Made by a program: the position numbers and the translations under genes. This document shows, one piece after another, positions 1-8,362 of a stretch of DNA of 27,111 nt (position 1 is the first letter of the stretch; every line of letters begins with the position of its first letter). The stretch is from Ignavibacteria bacterium (GTDB lineage: Bacteria; Bacteroidota; Ignavibacteria; Ignavibacteriales; Melioribacteraceae), in the NCBI GenBank assembly GCA_027347805.1, contig DAIEQP010000421.1, forward strand, positions 1 through 27,111. Direction: 5' to 3'. The notes beneath the pieces are model-generated. The model was not told where the DNA came from. It saw only the letters and a program-made list of their open reading frames with translations, and searched no databases.

Positions 1-49
1 ATCAATAATGGAATAAATTTTTTAAATAATTTATTAAAAGGAGAAAAAA

Positions 50-601
50 ATGAAATTAATTAAAACGATGATTGTATTTGCGCTGTTTGCATTTATTTCG
101 GTTCGGGCGCAAAATAAAATCGACTATTCCAAAGAACCAGGATATTTCGATTATATGCAGTATACTTCTTTAAAGCCGAACGATGCTTCTACAGAAGTTT
201 ATCTTGAAGAACCTTTATTAAAAATGGTAAGCAAGATGGCGGAGGATAAAAAAGAGGGTGTTGGAAAAATTATCGCCGGCTTGAAGCTTGTTCGCGTAAA
301 TGAATTTAAGGTTGAAAAAAATGAGCTGGATAATGTATCTGCCGCTTTTGAAAACATAGGAAAAGAGCTTACAAGTAAAAAATGGGATCGGATTATTAAA
401 ATGAAGCAGGTTAGCAATATGGTTAACGTTTATGTAAAACCGGTCGATGGTGTTTACGGCGGATTATTGGTGACGATGCTCGATAAAAACGGTAAAGCGA
501 CTTTCGTAAATATTGTCGGTTCAATCGATCTTGATACACTTGGTAAACTTTCGGAAGAATTAAAACTGCCAGGACTAAATAAGTTAAAAGAAAAAGAATG
601 A
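50..601 (+). CDS. DUF4252 domain protein, exported
   Basis: This 183-residue protein has an N-terminal signal peptide (about residues 1-20: basic MKLIK, then a hydrophobic stretch ending in VRAQ). The rest looks like the DUF4252 family, common in Bacteroidota and often encoded near ECF sigma factors. The visible family features are an acidic/amphipathic helix region around 45-75, the KLVRVNEF strand near 80, and a C-terminal GGLLVTMLDKNGKATFVN stretch followed by a short helix. No catalytic motif is visible and the biochemical role is unknown. The ATG is preceded by a strong AAAGGAG site seven bases upstream, so the start is secure. The gene is followed by an intrinsic terminator, so it probably ends its transcript. 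Any upstream partner lies outside the window. Confidence 0.8.
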   Translation: MKLIKTMIVFALFAFISVRAQNKIDYSKEPGYFDYMQYTSLKPNDASTEVYLEEPLLKMVSKMAEDKKEGVGKIIAGLKLVRVNEFKVEKNELDNVSAAFENIGKELTSKKWDRIIKMKQVSNMVNVYVKPVDGVYGGLLVTMLDKNGKATFVNIVGSIDLDTLGKLSEELKLPGLNKLKEKE

Positions 602-617
602 TCTATAATTATTAATG

Positions 618-648
618 GTTGTCCCGATAACAACGGGACAACTTTTTA
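618..648 (+). terminator. Rho-independent terminator after DUF4252 gene
   Basis: A perfect 9-bp stem (GTTGTCCCG at 618-626 pairing with CGGGACAAC at 634-642) with a 7-base loop is followed by TTTTT. It sits 17 bases after the stop codon. Confidence 0.88.
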
Positions 649-754
649 TAATTGGTTACAATTTATTACAGAATTACGGGGCAACCTTTTCACATCTTGA
701 TAGTCTAAATATCAGAGAGATTTTCTATTTATCACCACGGAAAGGGATGTGACG

Positions 755-3406
755 ATGAGAAGAGGTTTACTATTAATATTTTTATTGTTGAGTTCTTACC
801 TTCTCGCCGATGAGGCAGATCAATCAAAGCCAAAAGCAGTTACAGCAATCAAATTATCAACTATTAAAATCAATCTTGATGGAAAATTAACAGAACCGGT
901 TTGGCAGCAGTCACCTATTTCTGATTTTACACAGAGAGATCCAAACGAAGGAAAATCGGCATCTGAACAGACAAAAGTGTGGATTGCATACGACGAAACC
1001 AATCTTTATATCGCTGCAAAACTTTTTGATTCCAAACCGGAAGAAATTGATGCAAGCCTGATTAGAAGAGACAGTTATGTTGTTTCCGATTGGTTCGTCT
1101 TCTATGTAGATCCGCATAACGATAAAAAAAGCGGATACTTTTTTAATGTAAATGCTGGCGGAAGTAAAAGCGACGGGACTCTTTTTAATGACAGCTGGGA
1201 TGATAACAGCTGGAATGGTATCTGGGACGCAAAAACAAATATTGATAAAGATGGCTGGACAGTTGAAATGCAGATTCCATTTTCACAATTGCGTTTCAAA
1301 GAAGCTGATGTAATGAGATGGGGTGTAAACTTTGCAAGAGAAATTAAAAGAAATAATGAGCGCGATTATTTTGTAATGGTTCCCAAAAAAGAAAGCGGAT
1401 TTGTTTCAAGGTTTGCTACGCTAGATGGTTTAGTAGGAATTAAACCAAAACAAAGATTTGAAATTATTCCTTATGCGGTTCAGAAATCACAATTTCTAGT
1501 TCATGATTCTCAGGATCCATTTTATAAATCAAGTCAATTTAAAACAACTCTAGGTGCAGATGTTAAATTTGGAATTGGAAGCAACCTGAATTTGGATGCA
1601 ACTATTAATCCTGATTTTGGACAAGTAGAAGTTGATCCTGCAGTAATAAACCTGAGCGCATTCGAATCTTACTTTGAAGAGAAGAGACCTTTCTTTATTG
1701 AAGGAAATGATTTGTTTTATTTTGGAATCGGCGGCATAAATAACAACTGGGGATTTAATTTCGGCTGGCCTGAATTATTTTACTCAAGAAGAATTGGTAG
1801 CCGTCCGCACGGTTCAACATCGGATGCAGAATTTACAAAGTATCCTAGCGAAACAAGAATTTTAGGTGCGGCAAAACTTACTGGAAAAATTGATAACTCG
1901 CTTTCAGTTGCTGCCCTAGGTGCTGCAACCGAACGAACCTATGCAACACTTTACAATTCTGGAATTCAAAAAGAAGAAGAAGTTGAGCCATTAAATTATT
2001 ATGGTGTATTCAGGGCCAAGAAAGAATTTGAAGGGGGCAATCAGGCGCTTGGAATTATGCTTACCGGTCTTGGCAGATCTCTCGATGAGAGTCCCTTAAA
2101 GAATGATCAGGTTAAAAATGCATTTGCTTACGGTTTGGATGGCTGGACTTTTTTAGATAAGGATAAAGAATATGCAATTGCCGGAGCTGTTGCGGGCACT
2201 TATGTAAGCGGAACAAAAGAAGCTTTACAGCAGATTCAGCAGCGTGCCTACAGATATTTCCAGCGACCAGATGCATCCTATGCAACAATGGATTCTAACA
2301 GAACATCTCTTGCCGGTTATTATGCGAGAGTAATGCTGAACAAACAAAAGGGAAATTTTTATATAAACTCCGCGCTCGGATTTGTTTCACCGGGCTTTGA
2401 ACAGAATGATGTTGGATTTCAGTGGATGGCAGATAGAATCAATGGACATTTAGTTTTAGGATACAGATGGTTTGAGCCAGATAGTCTTTTCAGGAATAAA
2501 TTTATTTATGTTTCTCACGCAAGATCATACAATTTTGATGGAAATATATTAAGCAATTTTCTCTGGTTTAATTCTGGCGGAACATTTACAAATTATTATG
2601 GTCTTTATCTCGGTGGCAACTATTCATTCGAAACTTACAGCGTTACTGCAACGCGCGGCGGTCCGCTCATTCTAAATCCGCAGGAATGGAGTCTCTGGAT
2701 ATCTGCAAACAGTGATAACAGAAAACAGATTATTGTTAACGCAAATAAATCTTATGGTCACGACAAGCTTGGCGGTTATTACGTTAATGGGAATATTGGA
2801 TTGGAATGGCGACCGAATACAAAACTTAGTCTAAGTATTGGTCCCGATTATACAAAGAGCAGCGACATGAGACAGTGGGTCGGTAATTTTGAAGACGCTA
2901 CCGCGACAAACACTTATAAAACAAGATATGTTTTTGCAAGCATTGATCAGCATACTGTTTCTGCTAACATTAGGGTTAACTGGACATTCACGCCAAATCT
3001 CAGTTTTCAATTATTCATGCAGCCCTTCTTTGCTGTTGGCAGCTACAACGATTTCAAAGAGGTTGCTAAACCAAGAACGCTTTCGCTAAATAAATATGGT
3101 GAAAATAATTCTACAATAAGTTACGATTCCGAGAATTCTGAATATAAAGTTGATCCTGACGGCAGCGGACCAGCAAATGCATTTACATTTTCAAATCCTG
3201 ACTTCAATTATAAATCGCTGCGTGGAACTGCAGTGCTGCGTTACGAGTTTTTGCCAGGTTCTATTTTCTATTTGGTTTGGTCTCATAACCAAGCCAATTT
3301 TGATAATGCCGGTGATTTTAATTTCGGAAGGGATTTCAAAAATTTATGGGGAACAGCCGGTGATGATATAATTATGGCTAAGTTTACCTACTGGCTGGAT
3401 ATTTAA
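755..3406 (+). CDS. CBM9-like / DUF5916 outer-membrane protein
   Basis: This 883-residue envelope protein has a signal peptide (LLLIFLLLSSYLLADEA). An N-terminal carbohydrate-binding family 9-like sandwich follows (about residues 35-210, including LDGKLTEPVWQ, TKVWIAYDETNLYIA and GWTVEMQIPFSQLRF). The long remainder is rich in Tyr, Phe, Asn and Gly with alternating strands, as in DUF5916 beta-barrel proteins. It contains the family-like stretch NLDATINPDFGQVEVDPAVINL and FFEEKRPFFIEG-like residues. Such proteins are thought to sit in the outer membrane; the ligand is unknown. The open frame also allows a GTG at 749, but AAAGGG at 741-746 is correctly spaced from the ATG at 755 (8 bases) and too close to the GTG, so I start at 755. 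A strong terminator follows. The gene stands alone. Confidence 0.87.
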   Translation: MRRGLLLIFLLLSSYLLADEADQSKPKAVTAIKLSTIKINLDGKLTEPVWQQSPISDFTQRDPNEGKSASEQTKVWIAYDETNLYIAAKLFDSKPEEIDASLIRRDSYVVSDWFVFYVDPHNDKKSGYFFNVNAGGSKSDGTLFNDSWDDNSWNGIWDAKTNIDKDGWTVEMQIPFSQLRFKEADVMRWGVNFAREIKRNNERDYFVMVPKKESGFVSRFATLDGLVGIKPKQRFEIIPYAVQKSQFLVHDSQDPFYKSSQFKTTLGADVKFGIGSNLNLDATINPDFGQVEVDPAVINLSAFESYFEEKRPFFIEGNDLFYFGIGGINNNWGFNFGWPELFYSRRIGSRPHGSTSDAEFTKYPSETRILGAAKLTGKIDNSLSVAALGAATERTYATLYNSGIQKEEEVEPLNYYGVFRAKKEFEGGNQALGIMLTGLGRSLDESPLKNDQVKNAFAYGLDGWTFLDKDKEYAIAGAVAGTYVSGTKEALQQIQQRAYRYFQRPDASYATMDSNRTSLAGYYARVMLNKQKGNFYINSALGFVSPGFEQNDVGFQWMADRINGHLVLGYRWFEPDSLFRNKFIYVSHARSYNFDGNILSNFLWFNSGGTFTNYYGLYLGGNYSFETYSVTATRGGPLILNPQEWSLWISANSDNRKQIIVNANKSYGHDKLGGYYVNGNIGLEWRPNTKLSLSIGPDYTKSSDMRQWVGNFEDATATNTYKTRYVFASIDQHTVSANIRVNWTFTPNLSFQLFMQPFFAVGSYNDFKEVAKPRTLSLNKYGENNSTISYDSENSEYKVDPDGSGPANAFTFSNPDFNYKSLRGTAVLRYEFLPGSIFYLVWSHNQANFDNAGDFNFGRDFKNLWGTAGDDIIMAKFTYWLDI

Positions 3407-3428
3407 TACATCAATTGGATACGAAGAG

Positions 3429-3459
3429 AAAAACCCCGCAGCTGCAGCGGGGTTTTTTG
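3429..3459. terminator. Bidirectional terminator between convergent genes
   Basis: CCCCGC (3434-3439) pairs with GCGGGG (3447-3452) around a 7-base loop. An A run precedes it and TTTTTT follows, so it can serve both the DUF5916 gene (+) and the efflux operon ending at 3461 (-). Confidence 0.88.
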
Positions 3460-3460
3460 T

Positions 3461-4579
3461 TTATATAGTTTTCTTATAATGCAGAATTGCCGTTACGTTA
3501 AAAACAACTGCAAAGAGAGAAATAATTCCAAAATGTTTTAAGAGATCAGCCATACCGCTTCCCTTCAAAATTATCATCCTCATTACATCAATAAAATAAC
3601 TAACCGGATTTATATAAGTTAAATAACGCGCCCAGTCCGGCATGTTTTCTATGGGCGCAAACAGGCCGCCGAGAAGAATGAATGTCATCATAAAGAAATA
3701 TGAAATGAACATTGCCTGCTGCTGTGTTTCTGCAAATGTTGATGTAAGCAAACCAAATCCCAAAAGAGCAATTAGATAAATTGCTGCAAACAAATAAATA
3801 AGGAAAAAACTTCCTGATGGAAATATTCCATAAAAGATTAAACTCACCATTGAACCGATCGTCAGCACAACAAGCCCGAGAATCCAGAAGGGAATAAGTT
3901 TGCCAAGAATAAACTGATATTTTTTTATTGGAGATACATTCAATTGTTCAATCGTTCCCATTTCTTTTTCTTTCACGATGTTTAGCGATGTTAACAGGAA
4001 TCCCACAAGCGTTACAAGCAGTGCAAGCACGCCGGGAACAATAAAATATTTATAATTCATCTTGGGATTGAACCAGTTTGAGCTTGTTATTTCAATTACA
4101 GGAAACGGGTTTAACCGCGGCTGCTGAATCCATTCAACACGAATATCATTATTGAAATCTTTTATGATTGCATTCGAATATGAAACTGCGAGTCCAGATG
4201 TCTGGCCATTGATAGCGTTTGCCGAGATCATCATCTTGCTTTGATTTTCTCTGATTAAATCTCTTTCGAATCCCTGCGGAATTTCTATTATTAAATCAGC
4301 CTTATCCTTTTCTATAGATTCCAATGCTTTTTCATAAGTTGAAGAAACATCTGTAAGCCGAAAATATCCAGATGAGGTAAATTTATTTATAAGTTTCCTC
4401 GAATACTCCGAATGGTCGCGATCAACAACGCTGAGTGAAATATTTTTCATTTCGAAGTTTGCCGCATTGGGAAGCACTATAAGCTGTATTATCGGCATTA
4501 CAAATATCACGCGCAGAATAAGTTTGTCTCTGAATATTTGGAGAAATTCTTTCCTCAATAAAAAGAATAATGTTCTCAT
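3461..4579 (-). CDS. ABC-2 type transporter permease (YbhR-like)
   Basis: This 372-residue inner-membrane permease belongs to the ABC-2 group with a large periplasmic loop. It has an N-terminal amphipathic helix (RKEFLQIFRDK), TM1 around 22-40, a soluble domain at about 45-175, and five further TM segments between about 178 and 370. The cytoplasmic loop before TM3 carries NIVKEKEMGTIEQLNVSPI, the characteristic ABC-2 coupling segment. It is the last gene of the efflux operon. Its ATG overlaps the stop of the preceding permease by four bases (ATGA-type coupling), and the two permeases probably form a heterodimer, as YbhR and YbhS do. The substrate is not predictable from sequence. A bidirectional terminator lies directly downstream. 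Confidence 0.9.
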   Translation of the reverse strand: MRTLFFLLRKEFLQIFRDKLILRVIFVMPIIQLIVLPNAANFEMKNISLSVVDRDHSEYSRKLINKFTSSGYFRLTDVSSTYEKALESIEKDKADLIIEIPQGFERDLIRENQSKMMISANAINGQTSGLAVSYSNAIIKDFNNDIRVEWIQQPRLNPFPVIEITSSNWFNPKMNYKYFIVPGVLALLVTLVGFLLTSLNIVKEKEMGTIEQLNVSPIKKYQFILGKLIPFWILGLVVLTIGSMVSLIFYGIFPSGSFFLIYLFAAIYLIALLGFGLLTSTFAETQQQAMFISYFFMMTFILLGGLFAPIENMPDWARYLTYINPVSYFIDVMRMIILKGSGMADLLKHFGIISLFAVVFNVTAILHYKKTI

Positions 4580-5682
4580 GATAACCTGATCTTAAATTTC
4601 TTTATGCTGACGAAAATAAAAAACACTGTCATTGCAATTATGATTAGTGCTTCTTTCCAAACTCCGGCAAAACCTAATCCTTTTATCATTACAGATTTTA
4701 CCATGATGATATACCATTTTGCCGGAACTATATTTGACAATACTTGAAGCACAATCGGCATGTTGGCAATCGGAAAAGCGTAGCCGCTCAACATTACTAC
4801 CGGAAGCATTAGTCCCAATAACGAAACAAGCATTGCCGCCTGCTGTGAGTTGGTTATAGTTGAAATCAATAATCCTAGAGAGAGAGCACATATTATGTAT
4901 AGAATTGTCACTGTGATTAATAGGATTATATTTCCCTGTATCGGCATGCCAAGAACAAAAACGCTTAACAGTAAAATTGTTACAACGTTAATCAGCGATA
5001 CAACAAAATATGGAATTACTTTACTTACGATTACAAGTGCCGGTTTCATTGGTGACACGAGAAGTATTTCCATTGTACCAAGTTCTTTCTCTTTAACAAT
5101 AGAAATCGAAGTCATCATTGCAGAAATCAAAAGCAGAATCATTCCCATAACGCCAGGGACAGAAGAATACGCTCCTTTCAATTCTGGATTATAAAGCATT
5201 CTCATTTCTGTATTAATCGTATAAGGCAAGTTATTTTGCTGATTCTGTTCACTCTGATAATCCATTACAATAGCGCTGATATAATTTGCAAGCGTTGTTG
5301 CCTGGTTTGGATCTGTTGCATCAGTTATGATTTGTATTTGAGCTTTGTTGGCATGAGCAAGTTCATTCTGAAAATCCGGCTGGAATATAACTGCGACTTT
5401 AATTTTTCCTGTCTTAAACGCATGTTCAATTTGCCCATTTGTATTGAGAGTTCTATCAATATCAAAATAGCGGCTGCTTTCTATTCTTGTAATTATGTTT
5501 TGTGTCGACTGATCTTTTGCGTTATCAAGAACGGCAATGTTGGTGTTTCGGGTTTCGTTTGTAATTGCAAAACCAAATATTAACAACTGAACGATTGGCA
5601 TACCAAGAAGAACAAGCAGTGAGCGTGGATCGCGAAGTATATGATGAAATTCTTTTCTTATAAAAACCATTAGTTGTTTCAT
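4576..5682 (-). CDS. ABC-2 type transporter permease (YbhS-like)
   Basis: This 368-residue permease is paralogous to its downstream neighbour. It has an N-terminal RKEFHHILRDPRSLLVLLG, a TM helix, a periplasmic domain at about 45-170, then five TM helices. The coupling segment SIVKEKELGTMEILLVSPM lies between TM2 and TM3. It corresponds in position to YbhS of the E. coli ybhGFSR export system. It starts five bases after the ATPase stop and overlaps the next permease by four bases, so stoichiometric co-expression of the two permeases is likely. The domain architecture is clear; the transported compound is unknown. Confidence 0.9.
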   Translation of the reverse strand: MKQLMVFIRKEFHHILRDPRSLLVLLGMPIVQLLIFGFAITNETRNTNIAVLDNAKDQSTQNIITRIESSRYFDIDRTLNTNGQIEHAFKTGKIKVAVIFQPDFQNELAHANKAQIQIITDATDPNQATTLANYISAIVMDYQSEQNQQNNLPYTINTEMRMLYNPELKGAYSSVPGVMGMILLLISAMMTSISIVKEKELGTMEILLVSPMKPALVIVSKVIPYFVVSLINVVTILLLSVFVLGMPIQGNIILLITVTILYIICALSLGLLISTITNSQQAAMLVSLLGLMLPVVMLSGYAFPIANMPIVLQVLSNIVPAKWYIIMVKSVMIKGLGFAGVWKEALIIIAMTVFFIFVSIKKFKIRLS

Positions 5683-5687
5683 TAAAA

Positions 5688-6434
5688 TTATTCTCCTCGC
5701 TTTGCGCTTCTTGCAAGCATAAGAAATACTTCATCCATCGATTCGGCATTATAATGTTTCTTTAGTTGTTCTGGTGAATCGAGTGCTTTAATTACTCCAT
5801 CAACCATAATTGAAACGCGGTGACAATATTCAGCTTCATCCATATAATGTGTAGTTACAAAAACTGTAATTCCGTTGTCTGCCGCTTCGTAAATCATATC
5901 CCAGAATTGTCTTCTTGTAATCGGGTCAACGCCGCCGGTTGGTTCATCCAGAAAAACAATTTTAGGATTGTGAAGAATAGCAATGCTGAAAGAAAGTTTT
6001 TGTTTCCATCCAAGCGGAAGAGATCCAACAAGTTTATCTGCCTCGTCGTGCAGGCCGAGTTTATCGATGAGCTTGTTTCCCGCGGATACAATTTCATTAT
6101 CATTCAATCCATAAACGCCGCCAAAGAATTGAATATTCTCTCTTATTGTTAAATCTTCATAAAGAGAAAATTTCTGGCTCATGTAGCCAATACTTTTTTT
6201 TATCTTTTCAGTTTCTTTATATATATCGAATCCGGCAATATTAGCTTTTCCGAAGCTCGGCTTTGAGATTCCAATTAGCATTTTCATAGCGGTTGTTTTG
6301 CCAGCACCATTTGCACCGAGAAACCCGAATATTTCTCCTTTGTAAACTTCAAAGGTGATTTCGTTTGCAGCAACAAAATCTCCAAATTTTTTTGTGAGCT
6401 TATCTGTTTTAATTACAATTTCATTTTTGTTCAT
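5688..6434 (-). CDS. ABC transporter ATP-binding protein (second YbhF-half equivalent)
   Basis: This 248-residue nucleotide-binding domain has Walker A GANGAGKTT (40-48), Q-loop Gln87 (YMSQKFSLYEDLT), Walker B IVFLDEP (159-165) and the H-loop His in VTTHYMDEAEYCHR. The signature region is SLPLGWKQKL (about 138-147) instead of LSGGQ/LSGGMKQ, so its signature motif is degenerate while its own ATP-site residues are intact. The LPLGWKQ variant is typical of the second ATPase half of YbhF-like proteins. It lies between the other ATPase gene (74-base gap upstream) and the two permeases. It probably pairs with the 6510-7430 product to form the motor. Confidence 0.9.
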   Translation of the reverse strand: MNKNEIVIKTDKLTKKFGDFVAANEITFEVYKGEIFGFLGANGAGKTTAMKMLIGISKPSFGKANIAGFDIYKETEKIKKSIGYMSQKFSLYEDLTIRENIQFFGGVYGLNDNEIVSAGNKLIDKLGLHDEADKLVGSLPLGWKQKLSFSIAILHNPKIVFLDEPTGGVDPITRRQFWDMIYEAADNGITVFVTTHYMDEAEYCHRVSIMVDGVIKALDSPEQLKKHYNAESMDEVFLMLARSAKRGE

Positions 6435-6509
6435 TTTACTTATTCTGTTTTAGTAAAATCAATCCCATTATGTTCTTTACCTGTTTGAATATTCGCTATT
6501 TATATTCAA

Positions 6510-7430
6510 CTACTTTTTCATTAGCTGCATAAAGCAGTCTTCTATACCGGGATCAATTTTTTTAATTGTTGCTCTTCTGTGTCCTTTTTCTTCAAGATAA
6601 CTTTTTATTTCATCTAAATTATATTCTTCATCTTTCATTGATAAATGGTGGTTCTCGCCAAAAGCATAACAGCTTTCTGTTTTTTTATAATCGCGCAGGT
6701 CATTTAACAGATTAAACATTTTTTCCGAATGAACAGCATATAGATTTTTTCCAAACTGATTTACAATATTCTGAGGCGTATCAATTTTCATGATCTTGCC
6801 GTTCTGAATCAATGCAATGCGGTCACAAAGTTTTGCTTCGTCCATGTATGGTGTTGAAACAAGAATGCTGATTCCCTGGGCTTTTAACCGCTTCAACATT
6901 TCCCAGAATTCTTTTCTTGACACAGGATCAACTCCGGTTGTCGGTTCATCGAGAAATAAAATTTTGGGTTTATGTATTAACGCGCAGCTCAAAGCAAGTT
7001 TTTGTTTCATACCGCCGCTTAACTTTCCGGCACGTCTTGTTTTAAACGGCTCAAGCTGTTTATAGATATCTGCAACCAGATCATAATTTTCTTTGATGGT
7101 TGTATTAAAAATTGTTGCAAAGAATTCAAGATTTTCTTCAACGGTTAAATCGGTGTAAAGTGAAAATTTTCCCGGCATATAACCTACTATATCACGGATC
7201 TTTTTATAATCATCAACTACGTCCAGGCCCAAGACTTTAGCGCTTCCTTTATCGGCAAGCAATAGAGTGGTTAGAATTCTGAATATGGACGTTTTACCGG
7301 CGCCGTCGGGGCCGATTAGTCCAAACAATTCTCCCTCTTCCACAGAAAAGGAAACATCATCAACCGCGGTTACTGTAGATTTTTTTGTTTTATATGTTTT
7401 AACAATATTTTCGAGGACAACTGCTTTCAT
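6510..7430 (-). CDS. ABC transporter ATP-binding protein (first YbhF-half equivalent), degenerate Q- and H-loops
   Basis: This 306-residue ATPase has Walker A GPDGAGKTS (40-48), a canonical signature LSGGMKQKL (137-145) and Walker B ILFLDEP (157-163). The GPDGAGKT form matches the N-terminal half of YbhF-type double ATPases. Two catalytic-loop residues are changed. The Q-loop reads YMPGKF (Gln to Gly at residue 87), and the H-loop reads VSTPYMDEA (His to Pro at residue 194). An extra C-terminal region of about 75 residues (about 230-306) may bind the partner or the permeases. The gene starts seven bases after the adaptor gene stop. The changed residues suggest that its own ATP site turns over poorly, while its intact signature serves the partner. 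Confidence 0.9.
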   Translation of the reverse strand: MKAVVLENIVKTYKTKKSTVTAVDDVSFSVEEGELFGLIGPDGAGKTSIFRILTTLLLADKGSAKVLGLDVVDDYKKIRDIVGYMPGKFSLYTDLTVEENLEFFATIFNTTIKENYDLVADIYKQLEPFKTRRAGKLSGGMKQKLALSCALIHKPKILFLDEPTTGVDPVSRKEFWEMLKRLKAQGISILVSTPYMDEAKLCDRIALIQNGKIMKIDTPQNIVNQFGKNLYAVHSEKMFNLLNDLRDYKKTESCYAFGENHHLSMKDEEYNLDEIKSYLEEKGHRRATIKKIDPGIEDCFMQLMKK

Positions 7431-7437
7431 AATTATT

Positions 7438-8343
7438 CTAGAATTTTATTTCTCCATACATACCGATTTTTAAGTAACCGTCATTTTTCACTTTTACTTT
7501 TACTGCATATACTAAATTTGCGCGCTCGTCTTTAGTTTGAATTGTCTTTGGAGTAAATTCTGCTTTTGACGAAACCCAATAAATTTCTCCGTTAAGTTCT
7601 TTTTGTTCCCCGTTTCCTTTATCAACAAATACTTTTACTGCTTGACCAAGTTTAACCTGTCCCAGCTGATCCCCGTTGATGTAGGCTCGAAGAGTCATGT
7701 TTGCGAGATCTGCAATTTTGTATAATGTTTTGCTTATTGCAGTAACCTCATTCTGTTTTGCGTATCTCGTAATAACGGTTCCATTAAGTGGATTTTTAAT
7801 AATACTTTTATTCAATTGATCCCGAATTTGATCGATTTGAATCTGAAGTGGATAAGTTTCGCTTTGCAATCCCTGCTTTGTAATTAACAGACTGGATTTG
7901 GCAGCATTATGTTGTTTATTCAGCACCTCAATTTGTGAATTAATATCATCAAGTTGTTTTGTTGTTGCTGCATTAGACTTGACGAGATTTTCAATTCTCT
8001 TCTTTTCAGTGCCCGCAGTTTTAATTTGTTCATCAAGAGCGGCAAGCTGCGCCGAAACATCCGGCTGCCTGCTTAATACGGCTTTAATTGACGCTTCCAG
8101 CTGTTTCTTTTTAAGATACAGCTGGATTGTATCTACAACACCAACTATTTGATTTTGTTTTAACTGCATGCCTTCTTCTAAATTAAACTGAACTAGTCTG
8201 CCTGTTGCTTCGGAAGAAATAATAACTTCTTCTGCTTCAAATGTACCGGTGGCGTCGAATTTACCGCTGCCATTGCTGCATGCTGCCATTAAGAGTATCG
8301 GCAGTAATAAAATTGTTTTGTTAAATATCTTTTTCATTTTCAT
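7438..8343 (-). CDS. HlyD-family periplasmic adaptor, probable lipoprotein (YbhG-like)
   Basis: This 301-residue membrane-fusion protein has an N-terminal hydrophobic segment ending in LLMAAC, a plausible lipobox with Cys22, so it is probably lipid-anchored in the inner membrane. A half lipoyl/barrel-sandwich motif follows (VIISSEATGRLVQFNLEEG). Next comes a long helical hairpin at about 75-175 (Leu/Gln/Lys-rich, including KQLDDINSQIEVLNKQ), then the second lipoyl half (NPLNGTVITRYAKQNEV) and a beta-barrel domain to the end. It bridges the ABC permeases and the outer-membrane factor encoded just upstream in the same operon. The gap to that gene is 19 bases. Among MFPs, the gene order matches YbhG best. 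Confidence 0.9.
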   Translation of the reverse strand: MKMKKIFNKTILLLPILLMAACSNGSGKFDATGTFEAEEVIISSEATGRLVQFNLEEGMQLKQNQIVGVVDTIQLYLKKKQLEASIKAVLSRQPDVSAQLAALDEQIKTAGTEKKRIENLVKSNAATTKQLDDINSQIEVLNKQHNAAKSSLLITKQGLQSETYPLQIQIDQIRDQLNKSIIKNPLNGTVITRYAKQNEVTAISKTLYKIADLANMTLRAYINGDQLGQVKLGQAVKVFVDKGNGEQKELNGEIYWVSSKAEFTPKTIQTKDERANLVYAVKVKVKNDGYLKIGMYGEIKF

Positions 8344-8362
8344 AACTATATTTTATTATTAA

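Noticed and set aside
749..754. GTG start for the DUF5916 gene at 749
   Set aside because: AAAGGG at 741-746 is only two bases away, whereas it is well spaced for the ATG at 755.
4850..5583. Open frames on the + strand inside the permease gene
   Set aside because: They are low-complexity hydrophobic shadows of the minus-strand permease with no ribosome binding sites.
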